Assembly: GCA_902795955.1 (NCBI GenBank)
Contig: CADBNJ010000025.1
Location: 1-23,263 of the forward strand
Direction of reading: 5' to 3'
DNA length: 23,263 nt
From: Oscillospiraceae bacterium
Lineage (GTDB): Bacteria > Bacillota > Clostridia > Saccharofermentanales > Saccharofermentanaceae
The position numbers and the translations under genes were made by a program. Below, piece by piece: positions 6,762 to 14,789 of this stretch (position 1 is the first letter of the stretch; each line of letters starts with the position of its first letter). A model generated the notes under the pieces. The model saw only the letters and a program-made list of their open reading frames with translations, was not told the DNA's origin and ran no database searches.

Positions 6762-7761
6762 TAAGTATCTTGACGGCAAGGAGTTCATGAAGGTGATCAA
6801 CGAGGCTGTTACAGACCTCAGGCTTGTGCTGCTGTTCGGTACGGAAGAATTCTATATCGACAACTGCCTCAAGGCGCTCAAGAGATCATATCTCGCGCCG
6901 GGCAGTGAAGACATGGATCTTAATGTCATACCGCAGGATTCCAAAGCAGGATTTGAGGATCTGGAAGGCTATATCCAGATGCCGCCGTGGATGAGCCGCA
7001 AGCGCGTTGTTATCTGCAGGAGCCAGTCCCTGTATTCCGCCGAGTTCGGCGACAGGGAAGAGAAGATACTCAATGATATCCCAGAGTCGTGTCTTGTTGT
7101 TCTCGCTCCGGAGAAGGCAGAGAAGAACCGCAAGATCACGAAGTTCATCGCCAGGAACGGGGTGGCGGCCGAGATCAATCTGTTCCCGGAGGAAGAACTG
7201 ATAAAGATAATCAGGGACAGCCTCGGCAGGAATAAGATAACGATCGATCATGATGTCGCGGCTTCCCTCGTATCAAGAAGCGAATCAAAGATGAGGCAGA
7301 TCTCTTCGGAGATAGAGAAAATGAGGCTTTACTGCGCAGGAAGCGGCAAGGACAGCATTACGTTCGACGATCTGGAGAACATGTGTCCGCCTGACCTTAA
7401 CGCAAGCATATTTACGATTACCGACTGCTTCGGAACGGGCAAGTGTGACAGTGCCCTGAAGACGCTTAATTCGCTTCTGCTCCGTAAGGAGCCGATCCAG
7501 AGACTCAGGGCTACGCTCATAACGCATCTTAAGAGGCTTGTGATAGCCAAAGACGTCGGAGACAAGGGCAAACTCGCATCAGAGCTTAAGTGTTCGCCCT
7601 ATTATGCGGCTAATCTCATCAAACAGTCGTCGAGATTTACGATCGACAGGCTTATTGACCTGCTGGATAAGGCTGTCAAGTCCGAGTCTGACGTAAGACA
7701 CGGCATAATGGAGGAGAGGACGTCTCTTGAGACGCTGATAGTCAGAGCGTCCGTTAAATAA
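6754..7761 (+). CDS. holA: DNA polymerase III delta subunit
   Basis: The clamp-loader subunit that opens the beta sliding clamp during replication, cytosolic. It has 335 residues, the usual length. The N-terminus keeps LLFGTEEFYIDNCLKAL (the family's LLYGEExxLIxE stretch). A middle AAA-like region includes CLVVLAPEKAEK and SRSESKMRQISSEIEKMRLY, and the C-terminal helical domain includes NASIFTITDCFGTGK and LASELKCSPYYAANLIKQS. I prefer the ATG at 6754 over the one at 6748: the GGAAGG at 6741-6746 lies 7 bp from 6754 but only 1 bp from 6748. The start overlaps the lysozyme stop by 8 bp, implying coupling. Like most delta proteins it lacks a Walker A motif. Confidence 0.93.
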   Translation: MADKYLDGKEFMKVINEAVTDLRLVLLFGTEEFYIDNCLKALKRSYLAPGSEDMDLNVIPQDSKAGFEDLEGYIQMPPWMSRKRVVICRSQSLYSAEFGDREEKILNDIPESCLVVLAPEKAEKNRKITKFIARNGVAAEINLFPEEELIKIIRDSLGRNKITIDHDVAASLVSRSESKMRQISSEIEKMRLYCAGSGKDSITFDDLENMCPPDLNASIFTITDCFGTGKCDSALKTLNSLLLRKEPIQRLRATLITHLKRLVIAKDVGDKGKLASELKCSPYYAANLIKQSSRFTIDRLIDLLDKAVKSESDVRHGIMEERTSLETLIVRASVK

Positions 7762-7791
7762 GGCGTTTCCTCGGCAGTTGTTCTTTGGTGA

Positions 7792-7820
7792 TTGACTGAT
7801 TTTTTGTTCTGCTTTAGAAT
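7792..7820 (+). promoter_or_regulatory. Sigma-A-type promoter upstream of icd
   Basis: TTGACT (7792-7797) and TAGAAT (7815-7820) are separated by 17 bp, each matching consensus at five of six bases. The leader is about 27 nt with GGAGG at 7840-7844, 9 bp before the icd ATG. This is the best-formed promoter in the window and should separate holA from the icd-mreCD-PBP2 group. Confidence 0.7.
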
Positions 7821-7853
7821 TATTTAGTTATTATTTTATGGAGGAAGCAATTA

Positions 7854-9050
7854 ATGGCAAAGATTGCGATGAAGACACCGCTTGTCGAGATGGACGGCGA
7901 TGAGATGACAAGGATCATCTGGCAGCAGATCAAGGACATATGCATCCTGCCTTTCGTTGATCTGAAGACTGAGTATTTTGACCTCGGACTTGTCAACAGG
8001 GACAAGACGGCAGATCAGGTAACTAAGGATTCTGCCATCAGGACGAAGGAACTGGGTGTTGCGGTCAAGTGTGCCACGATCACTCCCAATGCACAGAGAA
8101 TGACAGAGTATAATCTCACACAGATGTGGAAGAGTCCCAACGGGACGATAAGAGCAATGCTCGACGGTACTGTTTTCCGTGCGCCCATCATGGTCAAGGG
8201 GATCAGTCCTTTTGTATCATGCTGGAAGAAGCCCATCACCATTGCAAGACATGCATACGGAGATGTGTACAGGGATACGGAATACAGAGTTGAAGAGCCT
8301 GCAAGGGCAGAACTCGTGATCACATACAAGGACGGAAGGTCTGAGAAGCAGACTATCTTCGAGTTCGAGGACGGCGGTATCGTGGAAGGACTCTATAATA
8401 CCGATAAGTCGATAAGCGCTTTCGCAAGATCCTGCTTCAACTATGCGCTTGATGTTAAGCAGTCCCTCTGGTTCGCTACGAAGGATACGATCTCCAAGAC
8501 CTACGATCACAGGTTCAAGGATATTTTCCAGGAGATCTACGATAACGAGTACAAGGATAAGTTCGAGGCGGCAGGTATCGAGTATTTCTATACGCTGATC
8601 GATGATGCCGTTGCACGTGTAATGCGCTCTGAGGGCGGCTTTGTATGGGCTCTGAAGAACTATGACGGAGATGTCATGAGTGATATGCTCGCATCTGCCT
8701 GCGGATCACTGGCCATGATGACATCCGTTCTTGTGTCACCTGACGGCAAGTATGAATATGAAGCAGCTCACGGAACTGTTACGAGACATTACTACAGGTA
8801 TCTCAAGGGCGAGCAGACATCAACGAATCCCATGGCTACTTTGTTCGCATGGACAGGCGCCCTGAGGAAGAGAGCCCAGCTCGACGGCCTTGCCGACCTT
8901 GAAGAATTTGCCGGCAAGCTTGAGAGAGCATCGATCGACACTATCGAGAGCGGCACGATAACAGGAGACCTTAACAGCCTTCTGGATGTACCCGATAAGC
9001 ATGTTGTGACTACCGAGGAATTCCTCAAGGCAGTTGCTTCACGTATCTGA
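7854..9050 (+). CDS. icd: NADP-dependent isocitrate dehydrogenase, eukaryote-type (type II homodimeric)
   Basis: Converts isocitrate to 2-oxoglutarate and CO2 with NADP+, supplying carbon for glutamate and also NADPH. The 398 residues align along their whole length with human cytosolic IDH1 rather than with E. coli Icd. Shared stretches include KSPNGTIR, RHAYGD, SEGGF, NYDGD, AAHGTVTRHY and STNPMATLFAW. Key residues are present: substrate Arg132 and Tyr139, the Lys/Thr pair in ATKDT, and metal Asp250, Asp273 and Asp277 (equivalent to human 252, 275 and 279). The ATG has GGAGG 9 bp upstream and its own promoter. No citrate synthase or aconitase gene is nearby. The next gene starts 32 bp downstream with no terminator visible. 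Confidence 0.95.
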   Translation: MAKIAMKTPLVEMDGDEMTRIIWQQIKDICILPFVDLKTEYFDLGLVNRDKTADQVTKDSAIRTKELGVAVKCATITPNAQRMTEYNLTQMWKSPNGTIRAMLDGTVFRAPIMVKGISPFVSCWKKPITIARHAYGDVYRDTEYRVEEPARAELVITYKDGRSEKQTIFEFEDGGIVEGLYNTDKSISAFARSCFNYALDVKQSLWFATKDTISKTYDHRFKDIFQEIYDNEYKDKFEAAGIEYFYTLIDDAVARVMRSEGGFVWALKNYDGDVMSDMLASACGSLAMMTSVLVSPDGKYEYEAAHGTVTRHYYRYLKGEQTSTNPMATLFAWTGALRKRAQLDGLADLEEFAGKLERASIDTIESGTITGDLNSLLDVPDKHVVTTEEFLKAVASRI

Positions 9051-9082
9051 TAATTCACCTGACAGTAAAGGAGTAAATTAAT

Positions 9083-9607
9083 ATGAGTTATTACAAGACA
9101 TGGATAGACAGATCAGAGAATGCGGTCAACCAGCAGATCTACGTTCAGTACATCAATACCTACTATGCGATGGAGAAGAAGGCTTACGAGCTGATCCTCG
9201 GAAGCTATCCGGATAATTCCGAATACCTTAACGGCAAGACTTCCGAATTGTCCCGCAAGCTCGGATTCGATAAGGATACGATGGATATCTTCGTCGGTTT
9301 CCTCGACGGTATCAAGTCATCACTGAAGAACGGTGATGCCCTTGATCTCGAAGCAGTTGACGATGATACGGAGCTGTCTCTTGACATTGACTACGAGAAG
9401 CTCTACTACAACATGAGGGATGCAAAGGCTCAGTGGCTGTTCAAGCTTCCCGCTTGGAAGAGCATCCTCTCCGAGTCAACGATCGCCGAGATCACAAGGG
9501 AGTACAGGGACGCCAATATTGCTCACGCAACCAACATCGGAAGGAATGATCCCTGCCCCTGCGGTTCAGGCAAGAAATACAAGAAGTGCTGCGGCAAGAA
9601 TCTCTGA
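9083..9607 (+). CDS. SEC-C motif protein of unknown function
   Basis: A 174-residue soluble protein ending in a SEC-C zinc-binding motif, Cys158-Pro-Cys160-Gly-Ser-Gly-Lys-Lys-Tyr-Lys-Lys-Cys169-Cys170. This is the same motif that ends many SecA proteins and binds zinc. The first 140 residues are helical and acidic and match no enzyme I recognise; similar stand-alone SEC-C proteins occur in Clostridia. GGAG lies about 10 bp before the ATG. It sits between icd and mreC, with only 7 bp to the mreC GTG, so it is probably co-expressed with both. SecA itself lies at the other end of the window. A link to secretion or ribosome-associated quality control is possible but not shown by the sequence. 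Confidence 0.8.
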   Translation: MSYYKTWIDRSENAVNQQIYVQYINTYYAMEKKAYELILGSYPDNSEYLNGKTSELSRKLGFDKDTMDIFVGFLDGIKSSLKNGDALDLEAVDDDTELSLDIDYEKLYYNMRDAKAQWLFKLPAWKSILSESTIAEITREYRDANIAHATNIGRNDPCPCGSGKKYKKCCGKNL

Positions 9608-9614
9608 TAATTAA

Positions 9615-10532
9615 GTGCGCCTGCGTAAATTACTGACATCCAGATGGTTTGTTGTATCGGCTGTTGTGCTTGTTCTCATAGCAGTCATCCTTCTTGGCGC
9701 TCTTCCGGGCTCTCCGCTCAATGCAGGTAAGCTGTCTCAGTTTTTCGGAGGGATCATCAAGCCTGTTCAGAACGGCATCAGCAGTCTGACCGGTTCTGTC
9801 GATGATTTCAATTCTGCCGTTTTTGACGGAATGGCGATCAGGAAGGAGAACGAGGAGTTAAGGCGCGAAGTTGCAATGCTTCAGTATAAGCTCAGACAGA
9901 ACGAGGAAGCTGCGATCAGATATGAAGAACTGAAGGATGCCTTCCACATCAAGGATACATTCAGTAATTTTGAGGTATACGGCGCATCGATCCTGTCGAC
10001 TGAAGCGGACGAATGGTTCTCGTCTGTCAGAGTTGGCATCGGGAAGGACGAGGGACTCACTCTTGATACGGGTCTGTCCTATATCGTCGTAGATGTTAAC
10101 ATGAACCTTGTCGGAAGGATAATCGAAGTGTCTGACAACGAGAGCAGAGTGCTTCCGATCATTCATGAGGGCTTTGCCGTAAGCTGCAAGGTCAATGAGG
10201 TCAACGGTGCGAATTATCTGCTGACAGGCAATACAGCTCTTAAGACTGACGGCAAGTGCAGGATAACTGAGATCGATCCCAACAATATACCTGATGTTGG
10301 AGCCGAGATAGTCACTTCAGGTGAAGGCGGTCTGTTCCCTGAGGGTATTCCGATAGGTAAGATCGTGTCGGTCGACAGTTCGAACGAGCTTAATATTACA
10401 GCTGTCCTCGAGCCGTATTCCGGCATCGGAAAGCTCAAGGATGTTTTTGTGCTCGTTCCGGTTGAGAGATCTGCGCAGGATGACGCCGGAATTCAGCCCG
10501 CTGCGGCAGATGCCACGGGAGAACAGCAATGA
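9615..10532 (+). CDS. mreC: Rod shape-determining protein MreC
   Basis: A bitopic membrane scaffold of the elongasome that links MreB filaments to PBP2 and RodA for side-wall synthesis. It has 305 residues: a short basic start, one membrane helix (about 10-30), a coiled coil (about 73-110, KENEELRREVAMLQYKL) and a double beta-barrel domain to about residue 285 (for example VTSGEGGLFPEGIPIGKI, a family signature). A Gln/Ala-rich tail follows. The start is GTG 9615, 7 bp after the SEC-C stop with no strong Shine-Dalgarno, so reinitiation is likely. Its last bases overlap mreD by 4 bp (ATGA). mreB, the usual upstream partner, is absent here; icd and the SEC-C gene take its place. Confidence 0.93.
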   Translation: MRLRKLLTSRWFVVSAVVLVLIAVILLGALPGSPLNAGKLSQFFGGIIKPVQNGISSLTGSVDDFNSAVFDGMAIRKENEELRREVAMLQYKLRQNEEAAIRYEELKDAFHIKDTFSNFEVYGASILSTEADEWFSSVRVGIGKDEGLTLDTGLSYIVVDVNMNLVGRIIEVSDNESRVLPIIHEGFAVSCKVNEVNGANYLLTGNTALKTDGKCRITEIDPNNIPDVGAEIVTSGEGGLFPEGIPIGKIVSVDSSNELNITAVLEPYSGIGKLKDVFVLVPVERSAQDDAGIQPAAADATGEQQ

Positions 10533-11161
10533 AGCTCGACGGCATTCCATGGCGTAAGATCATCGTTTATGCGATCTATATCCTGCTGATCCCTTCGATA
10601 CAGGTTACTTTATCTTCGCGCCTGACATTGTGGGGACAGACGGCTGATCTCATGCTGGTATTTGCGGTGCTTACAGGGTTTGTCTACGGCTTCAGGGAAG
10701 GCCTTATTGCCGGCATTCTGATGGGACTGATGCGGGATGTGCTGGCGGCACCCGTCATCGCGGGTCCCAAAGGGACTTTGTCTGTTGCTTTCGGTATCGG
10801 GATGCTGGTTCTGTTTCTGGGAGGTGCTTTCGGTGCGGTGTTCTTCGAGGGAAGGACAAACCGCAATCTGCTCCTGGGGATCCTGGCTGTAAGCTGTTAT
10901 ACGGTTATATACAAAGTGTCCGGCAATGTTGCAGGTGCCTTGTGGAGTTCTCTGATATCCGGCACGGGCGGATCGCGCGGGATCTGGACAGTTATCAGGA
11001 CATCGGTACTTCCGTCCGTTCTGATGAATGCCATTGCAGCCGTGATCATCTTTATCCTGATCAATTTCCTGGGACCGGCACCTTACAGGGGTAAGCGCAG
11101 GAAGGACAGGAACAATAAGGAACTGACATACGGGGAGAGCGGAAATTGGCTGACGATCTGA
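10529..11161 (+). CDS. mreD: Rod shape-determining protein MreD
   Basis: A polytopic membrane component of the elongasome. It has 210 residues with five or six hydrophobic helices, including a glycine-rich stretch VYGFREGLIAGILMGLMRD that matches the family's conserved loop, and a basic cytoplasmic tail (YRGKRRKDRNNKE). The ATG overlaps the mreC stop by 4 bp and the gene's end overlaps the PBP2 start by 16 bp, so mreC, mreD and PBP2 are translationally coupled. MreD is poorly conserved; position between mreC and PBP2 supports the call as much as sequence does. Confidence 0.88.
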   Translation: MKLDGIPWRKIIVYAIYILLIPSIQVTLSSRLTLWGQTADLMLVFAVLTGFVYGFREGLIAGILMGLMRDVLAAPVIAGPKGTLSVAFGIGMLVLFLGGAFGAVFFEGRTNRNLLLGILAVSCYTVIYKVSGNVAGALWSSLISGTGGSRGIWTVIRTSVLPSVLMNAIAAVIIFILINFLGPAPYRGKRRKDRNNKELTYGESGNWLTI

Positions 11162-13497
11162 GAAATGGCGGATTCGGTGCTTTCGATTCGCACCGTGATA
11201 AGAACGGGGAGAGGGACAGCGGATTTTTGTCTGCCTTCCTGTCGGTCATATCGAACCGCTATTTTGACCTGGCACTTATCTTTGTCTCGTTCGGCGTGAT
11301 CATCTTCTTCATGACTGCGGGACTTCAGTTCTCGGATTATCAGAAGACGATATCCGTCGTTACAAAAGGCGTTGCGAGGCAGATGACCGTCAATGCCCCG
11401 AGAGGAGATATCTATGACCGTAACGGTGTGATGCTCGCGTCGAGCACGCCTTATAATGTCCTGTATATAGCCAACGCGGATCTCGATGATACAGCTCTCA
11501 ATACCGAGTGCCTCGAGCTGAGTTACCTGTTCGATCAGTACAACTGCACCACGGTGTCGAGTCTCGATGAATATATGTCTGTCGTTCCCGGAGAGCCTTC
11601 CAAATACGAATTCCTCAAGGACGAGGAAGAGATCAAGCTGTGGCAGACAGACAACAACCTCTTTGCTCTTGAGGATTTCAAGGAAGGTATCATAGTCACT
11701 TATTCCGACAGATATGTAAAGATCGATCCTGAAGTGTTCTTCCTGTATCTGAGAAGGCTGTTCAAGGTCGATCCGAAGTATTCCGTTGATGAGGCATACA
11801 GGATAATCAGGCTGAGATATCAGATCTTCAAGGATAACTGGATGTTCCAGAAAGGCAATCCCGTAGAGATCGCTTCAGACTGTCCCGATGAGCTTATATC
11901 GCTGATCAATGAGCAGAATTACCACTATATAGGCATAGTGTCGGGCAAGAAGTACGACAGGACGTATTCGCCCTGGGCACTCTATTCGTGTCATGTACTG
12001 GGGTATGTCGGTAAGATCTCTCCCGAATCGTATTCACAGCTTCAGGACTTCGGCTATACGAGCAGCGATATGGTCGGCAAGTCAGGCGTGGAAGGGCAGA
12101 TGGAGAGGTATCTGCACGGAACGAGCGGCGTATCCGCATATAATATCTGGACACCGGACGGAACGGACGGAGCTTTCTATCCGTCTGAATACGGGATCCC
12201 GGCAGTTCCAGGTGCCACCGTAAATCTTACGATCGATTCGAGGCTTCAGGAGGTTGGAACTACTGCCCTCAAGGACTTCATCGCAGAAGCGCAGGCGGCA
12301 GAAGCACGGGATCATAAAGGATTCAAGACGGCGAGTTCCGGTGCTTTCGTGATGATGAACGTGAATAACGGATCGGTCCTGGCGATGGGATCGTATCCGA
12401 ATTATGATCCTAATGATTTTATCCTGGCGAACTATAACGATCCCCAGGCCATGGAGCAGGTGAAATACTACCTCGGCATCGACGAGTACGAGAAGATAAC
12501 CGCACAGGACCTCCCGCTGTGGAACAGGGCGATAATGTCAATGTATGCTCCCGGATCGACATTTAAGCCGGTTACGGCGCTGGCGGCCCTTGAGGAGAAT
12601 GTCATCACGCCGTCATCCAACTGGATAAGGTGCGAGAGCCCGATCAACATCGGCGGATGGATCTTCCGGTGCCTCGAGTATCCGTATTCCGGTCACGGCC
12701 AGCTGAATCTCGACAGTGCAATGGCTACATCATGCAACATCTACTTCATGAAGCTCGGTGTAGAGACGGGTATCGACTATATCTCAAGAATGGCACTGAA
12801 GTTCGGTCTGGGCGAGAAGTCGGGGATCGATATCCCCGGTGAGATCTCGGGCGTTGTTGCAAGCCGTGAGAACAAGAGGCTTCTGCACGAATCCGAGTAT
12901 GACAGAACCTGGTTCCCTGCAAATACCGCCCAGTCTTCGATCGGCCAGTTCGATAACTGCTTTACGATCCTGCAGCTCTGCAGATATACGGCGGGAATTG
13001 CAACGAATAAACTGGTTACGCCTTATGTCATCGACAATGTAGTCGCTTCTGACGGCTCGATCCTCTACAAAGGCGGTGAAGAACCTGTAGACATCGGCAT
13101 TAAGGACGAGAATATCCAGGCAGTAAGACGGGCGATGAGATGCGTCGTTACGGGAACATCTTCCTGGAGAAGCACGGCTAAGAACCAGTTCGATCATTTT
13201 CCGATCGAAGTTGTATGTAAGACGGGAACGGCCGAGACGGGTTATGAGAAGATACGTAAAGAGTATTCCAACGGTCTGTTCATCTGTTACGCGCCGAGGG
13301 AGAATCCGGAGGTAGCGATCGCACTCATCGTAGAGAACGGTGAGTGGGGTTCGTCCACGATCATAATCGCCAAAAAGCTGCTCGCCGCTTACTTCAACAC
13401 GGATATCAATACAGTATCGCAGGCTATGAAGTCGTATCCGACTACAGGAGATGTTCTCGATTCGATCACTCCGACTGAAGGTCAGTCTGAGCAATAA
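11146..13497 (+). CDS. mrdA: Class B penicillin-binding protein 2, elongasome transpeptidase
   Basis: Cross-links peptidoglycan stems during side-wall growth, partnered by RodA and MreCD. The 783 residues have an N-terminal cytoplasmic stretch, one membrane helix (about 41-62), the PBP dimer/pedestal domain beginning APRGDIYDRNG, and a C-terminal transpeptidase domain. Catalytic motifs are intact: Ser471-Thr-Phe-Lys474, Ser529-Cys-Asn531 and Lys692-Thr-Gly694. It is about 150 residues longer than E. coli PBP2, with extra sequence in the pedestal (about 115-270), as in other clostridial PBP2s. The start is TTG 11146 with GGGGAGAG about 8 bp upstream, inside mreD. FtsI/SpoVD-type PBPs are the alternative, but the mreCD context favours PBP2. 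Confidence 0.92.
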   Translation: MADDLRNGGFGAFDSHRDKNGERDSGFLSAFLSVISNRYFDLALIFVSFGVIIFFMTAGLQFSDYQKTISVVTKGVARQMTVNAPRGDIYDRNGVMLASSTPYNVLYIANADLDDTALNTECLELSYLFDQYNCTTVSSLDEYMSVVPGEPSKYEFLKDEEEIKLWQTDNNLFALEDFKEGIIVTYSDRYVKIDPEVFFLYLRRLFKVDPKYSVDEAYRIIRLRYQIFKDNWMFQKGNPVEIASDCPDELISLINEQNYHYIGIVSGKKYDRTYSPWALYSCHVLGYVGKISPESYSQLQDFGYTSSDMVGKSGVEGQMERYLHGTSGVSAYNIWTPDGTDGAFYPSEYGIPAVPGATVNLTIDSRLQEVGTTALKDFIAEAQAAEARDHKGFKTASSGAFVMMNVNNGSVLAMGSYPNYDPNDFILANYNDPQAMEQVKYYLGIDEYEKITAQDLPLWNRAIMSMYAPGSTFKPVTALAALEENVITPSSNWIRCESPINIGGWIFRCLEYPYSGHGQLNLDSAMATSCNIYFMKLGVETGIDYISRMALKFGLGEKSGIDIPGEISGVVASRENKRLLHESEYDRTWFPANTAQSSIGQFDNCFTILQLCRYTAGIATNKLVTPYVIDNVVASDGSILYKGGEEPVDIGIKDENIQAVRRAMRCVVTGTSSWRSTAKNQFDHFPIEVVCKTGTAETGYEKIRKEYSNGLFICYAPRENPEVAIALIVENGEWGSSTIIIAKKLLAAYFNTDINTVSQAMKSYPTTGDVLDSITPTEGQSEQ

Positions 13498-13571
13498 TGA
13501 GAATTAGTCACTAATACATTTTTGTTAAGATTATTTGGGCGTAATGCACAAATAATATGTTGGAATTGAAT

Positions 13572-13580
13572 TGATATAAT
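13572..13580 (+). promoter_or_regulatory. Extended -10 promoter before the MgsA-like gene
   Basis: TGATATAAT holds a perfect TATAAT (13575-13580) with the TGn extension; no good -35 is seen at 16-18 bp. It lies in the AT-rich gap after PBP2 and would give a leader of about 20 nt carrying GTGGAGG at 13598-13604. Confidence 0.55.
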
Positions 13581-13609
13581 AGTAATGTGACCAATTAGTG
13601 GAGGTATCT

Positions 13610-14005
13610 ATGAAGATAGTGCTGATGGCGGACAACCGCAAGACTGAGCTTCTGGTTAATTTCTGCATTGCATATAAGCATCTGCTTAGCAAGCATACGC
13701 TTATTGCTGCCTATAATACTGCAAAGCTGCTCAGGGATTCCGTAAGCCTTGATATCTCCGGATTGTCTGTTGATTATGAGAGCGGGTCCGAACAGCTTGC
13801 ATCGCGGGCCGAATTTGACGAGATAGATGCCGTTATCTACATTCACGACGGAAGACTCGGGTTCGCCACGAAGACGAGCGACCTGCTTAATGTCTGTGAC
13901 ATTAACAATATCCCGTATTCCACGAATATCGCTACGGCTGAGATGCTCATCCTCGCCATCGATCAGGGCGATCTTGATTACCGTTCCTGGAAGAAGGACA
14001 GTTAA
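13610..14005 (+). CDS. Methylglyoxal-synthase-like (MgsA-fold) protein lacking active-site residues
   Basis: 131 residues from ATG 13610, with GGAGG at 13600-13604. A GTG at 13598 in frame is part of the ribosome site, so I reject it. The length and overall pattern match clostridial MgsA: an N-terminal IVLMAD strand, ELLVNFCIAYKHLLSKH, FDEIDAVIYI, NNIPYSTNIATAEMLI and GDLDYRSW near the end. The catalytic landmarks are missing. The AHD of the first loop is ADN, the phosphate-binding GTTG is YNTA, the GPxGGDQQ with catalytic Asp is DYESGSEQ, and the PHEPD segment with catalytic His is shortened and replaced. It is therefore probably a binding or regulatory protein rather than a methylglyoxal producer. 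It starts a two-gene unit with a glyoxalase-II-like hydrolase. Confidence 0.75.
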   Translation: MKIVLMADNRKTELLVNFCIAYKHLLSKHTLIAAYNTAKLLRDSVSLDISGLSVDYESGSEQLASRAEFDEIDAVIYIHDGRLGFATKTSDLLNVCDINNIPYSTNIATAEMLILAIDQGDLDYRSWKKDS

Positions 14006-14014
14006 GTATTCCTG

Positions 14015-14653
14015 ATGCAGATAATTACCATACCTTACGGCCCTCTGTCCTCAAATATGTTCATCATATCCTACGACGGAGGCTTTATTATCGTCGATCC
14101 TTCCGTGGATCCCGGTACCGTCAGCGGCGTGATAGAAGGATTTGAGTTAAGCAGGGTTAGAGCCGTATTGATCACTCACGGGCATTTCGATCATATTTAC
14201 CGTGCACGTGCTTGGCAGGATCTTCTGAGCGGTGTTCCTTTTATCATGTCTGATACAGACCGGGCGCTGCTGACGGACGGGGATTACAACTGCTCATCAA
14301 TGACCGGCGAAGACGAGCCTTATGACATTGATACCCGCGACGTCTCTATGCTGTCTGAACTGTTCGGAGATGATCCGTACATTAATGTCAGGGCTGTTCC
14401 CACTCCCGGACACACTTCCGGTTCTGTTACGTTTGAGGTGACTGACAGGGGATCGGGAGAGACAGTTCTGTTCAGCGGCGATACTGTATTCATGGGGTCT
14501 GTGGGAAGGACTGATTTCCCCACCGGCAATCTGTCTGAGATGATGGAGTCGATCGGTATATTCAAGGGGTATCCCGTAAAGACAGCTATATATCCCGGTC
14601 ACGGACCTGCAACTAATGTAGGCACCGAGATCAAGATCAACCCGTATTTCTGA
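14015..14653 (+). CDS. MBL-fold metallo-hydrolase, glyoxalase-II-like (YqgX type)
   Basis: A 212-residue soluble metallo-beta-lactamase-fold hydrolase. The metal ligands are visible: His55-Gly-His57-Phe-Asp59-His60, a His in TPGHTSGSV, Asp in FSGDTVF and the final His in YPGHGPATN. The GRTDFPTGN segment is typical of the YqgX/glyoxalase-II-like branch, which includes hydroxyacylglutathione-hydrolase-like and other thioester hydrolases. Its exact substrate cannot be read from sequence. It starts 9 bp after the MgsA-like gene with only a distant AAGGA, so translation may be coupled. The pairing hints at a methylglyoxal or thioester-related task, but the partner's dead active site weakens that. 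Confidence 0.85.
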   Translation: MQIITIPYGPLSSNMFIISYDGGFIIVDPSVDPGTVSGVIEGFELSRVRAVLITHGHFDHIYRARAWQDLLSGVPFIMSDTDRALLTDGDYNCSSMTGEDEPYDIDTRDVSMLSELFGDDPYINVRAVPTPGHTSGSVTFEVTDRGSGETVLFSGDTVFMGSVGRTDFPTGNLSEMMESIGIFKGYPVKTAIYPGHGPATNVGTEIKINPYF

Positions 14654-14696
14654 GGCATTCTGATTCATGCCCGGCATAAAGCTGCTGCGGCCTGCT

Positions 14697-14726
14697 GCTC
14701 TGCATAACACTGCGAAGAGCCTTTTA
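14697..14726 (+). terminator. Candidate intrinsic terminator after the metallo-hydrolase gene
   Basis: GCTCT (14697-14701) can pair with AGAGC (14716-14720), with an extra inner GC/GC pair, followed by CTTTTATTTATT. The stem is short and the U-tract broken by A, so this is a modest candidate. It lies just before the pheS promoter, where a terminator is expected. Confidence 0.4.
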
Positions 14727-14741
14727 TTTATTATTTATTTG

Positions 14742-14750
14742 TGCTATATT
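14742..14750 (+). promoter_or_regulatory. Candidate extended -10 promoter for pheST
   Basis: TGCTATATT combines a TGn extension with TATATT (five of six to consensus). The -35 position (TTTTAT) is poor. The predicted leader is about 33 nt, too short for a T-box riboswitch, and I saw no T-box consensus. Confidence 0.45.
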
Positions 14751-14789
14751 TTAATTTCGTGAAAAATACCTTTCGGGAGGTTTTGATAT

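Noticed and set aside
12784..13494. 236-codon open frame on the minus strand inside the PBP2 gene
   Set aside because: It lies wholly within the well-supported PBP2 transpeptidase domain, has no ribosome site or recognisable protein features, and is explained by codon bias of the real gene.
13503..13523. Hairpin ATTAG-TCA-CTAAT plus T-run after PBP2 as a terminator
   Set aside because: Only five AT-rich base pairs with a 3-nt loop, and the T-run is offset by three bases; too weak to call.
14654..14789. T-box riboswitch before pheS, common for aminoacyl-tRNA synthetase genes in Firmicutes
   Set aside because: The gap is only 136 bp, a promoter-like element lies 40 bp before the ATG, and no T-box consensus or specifier-loop structure was seen.
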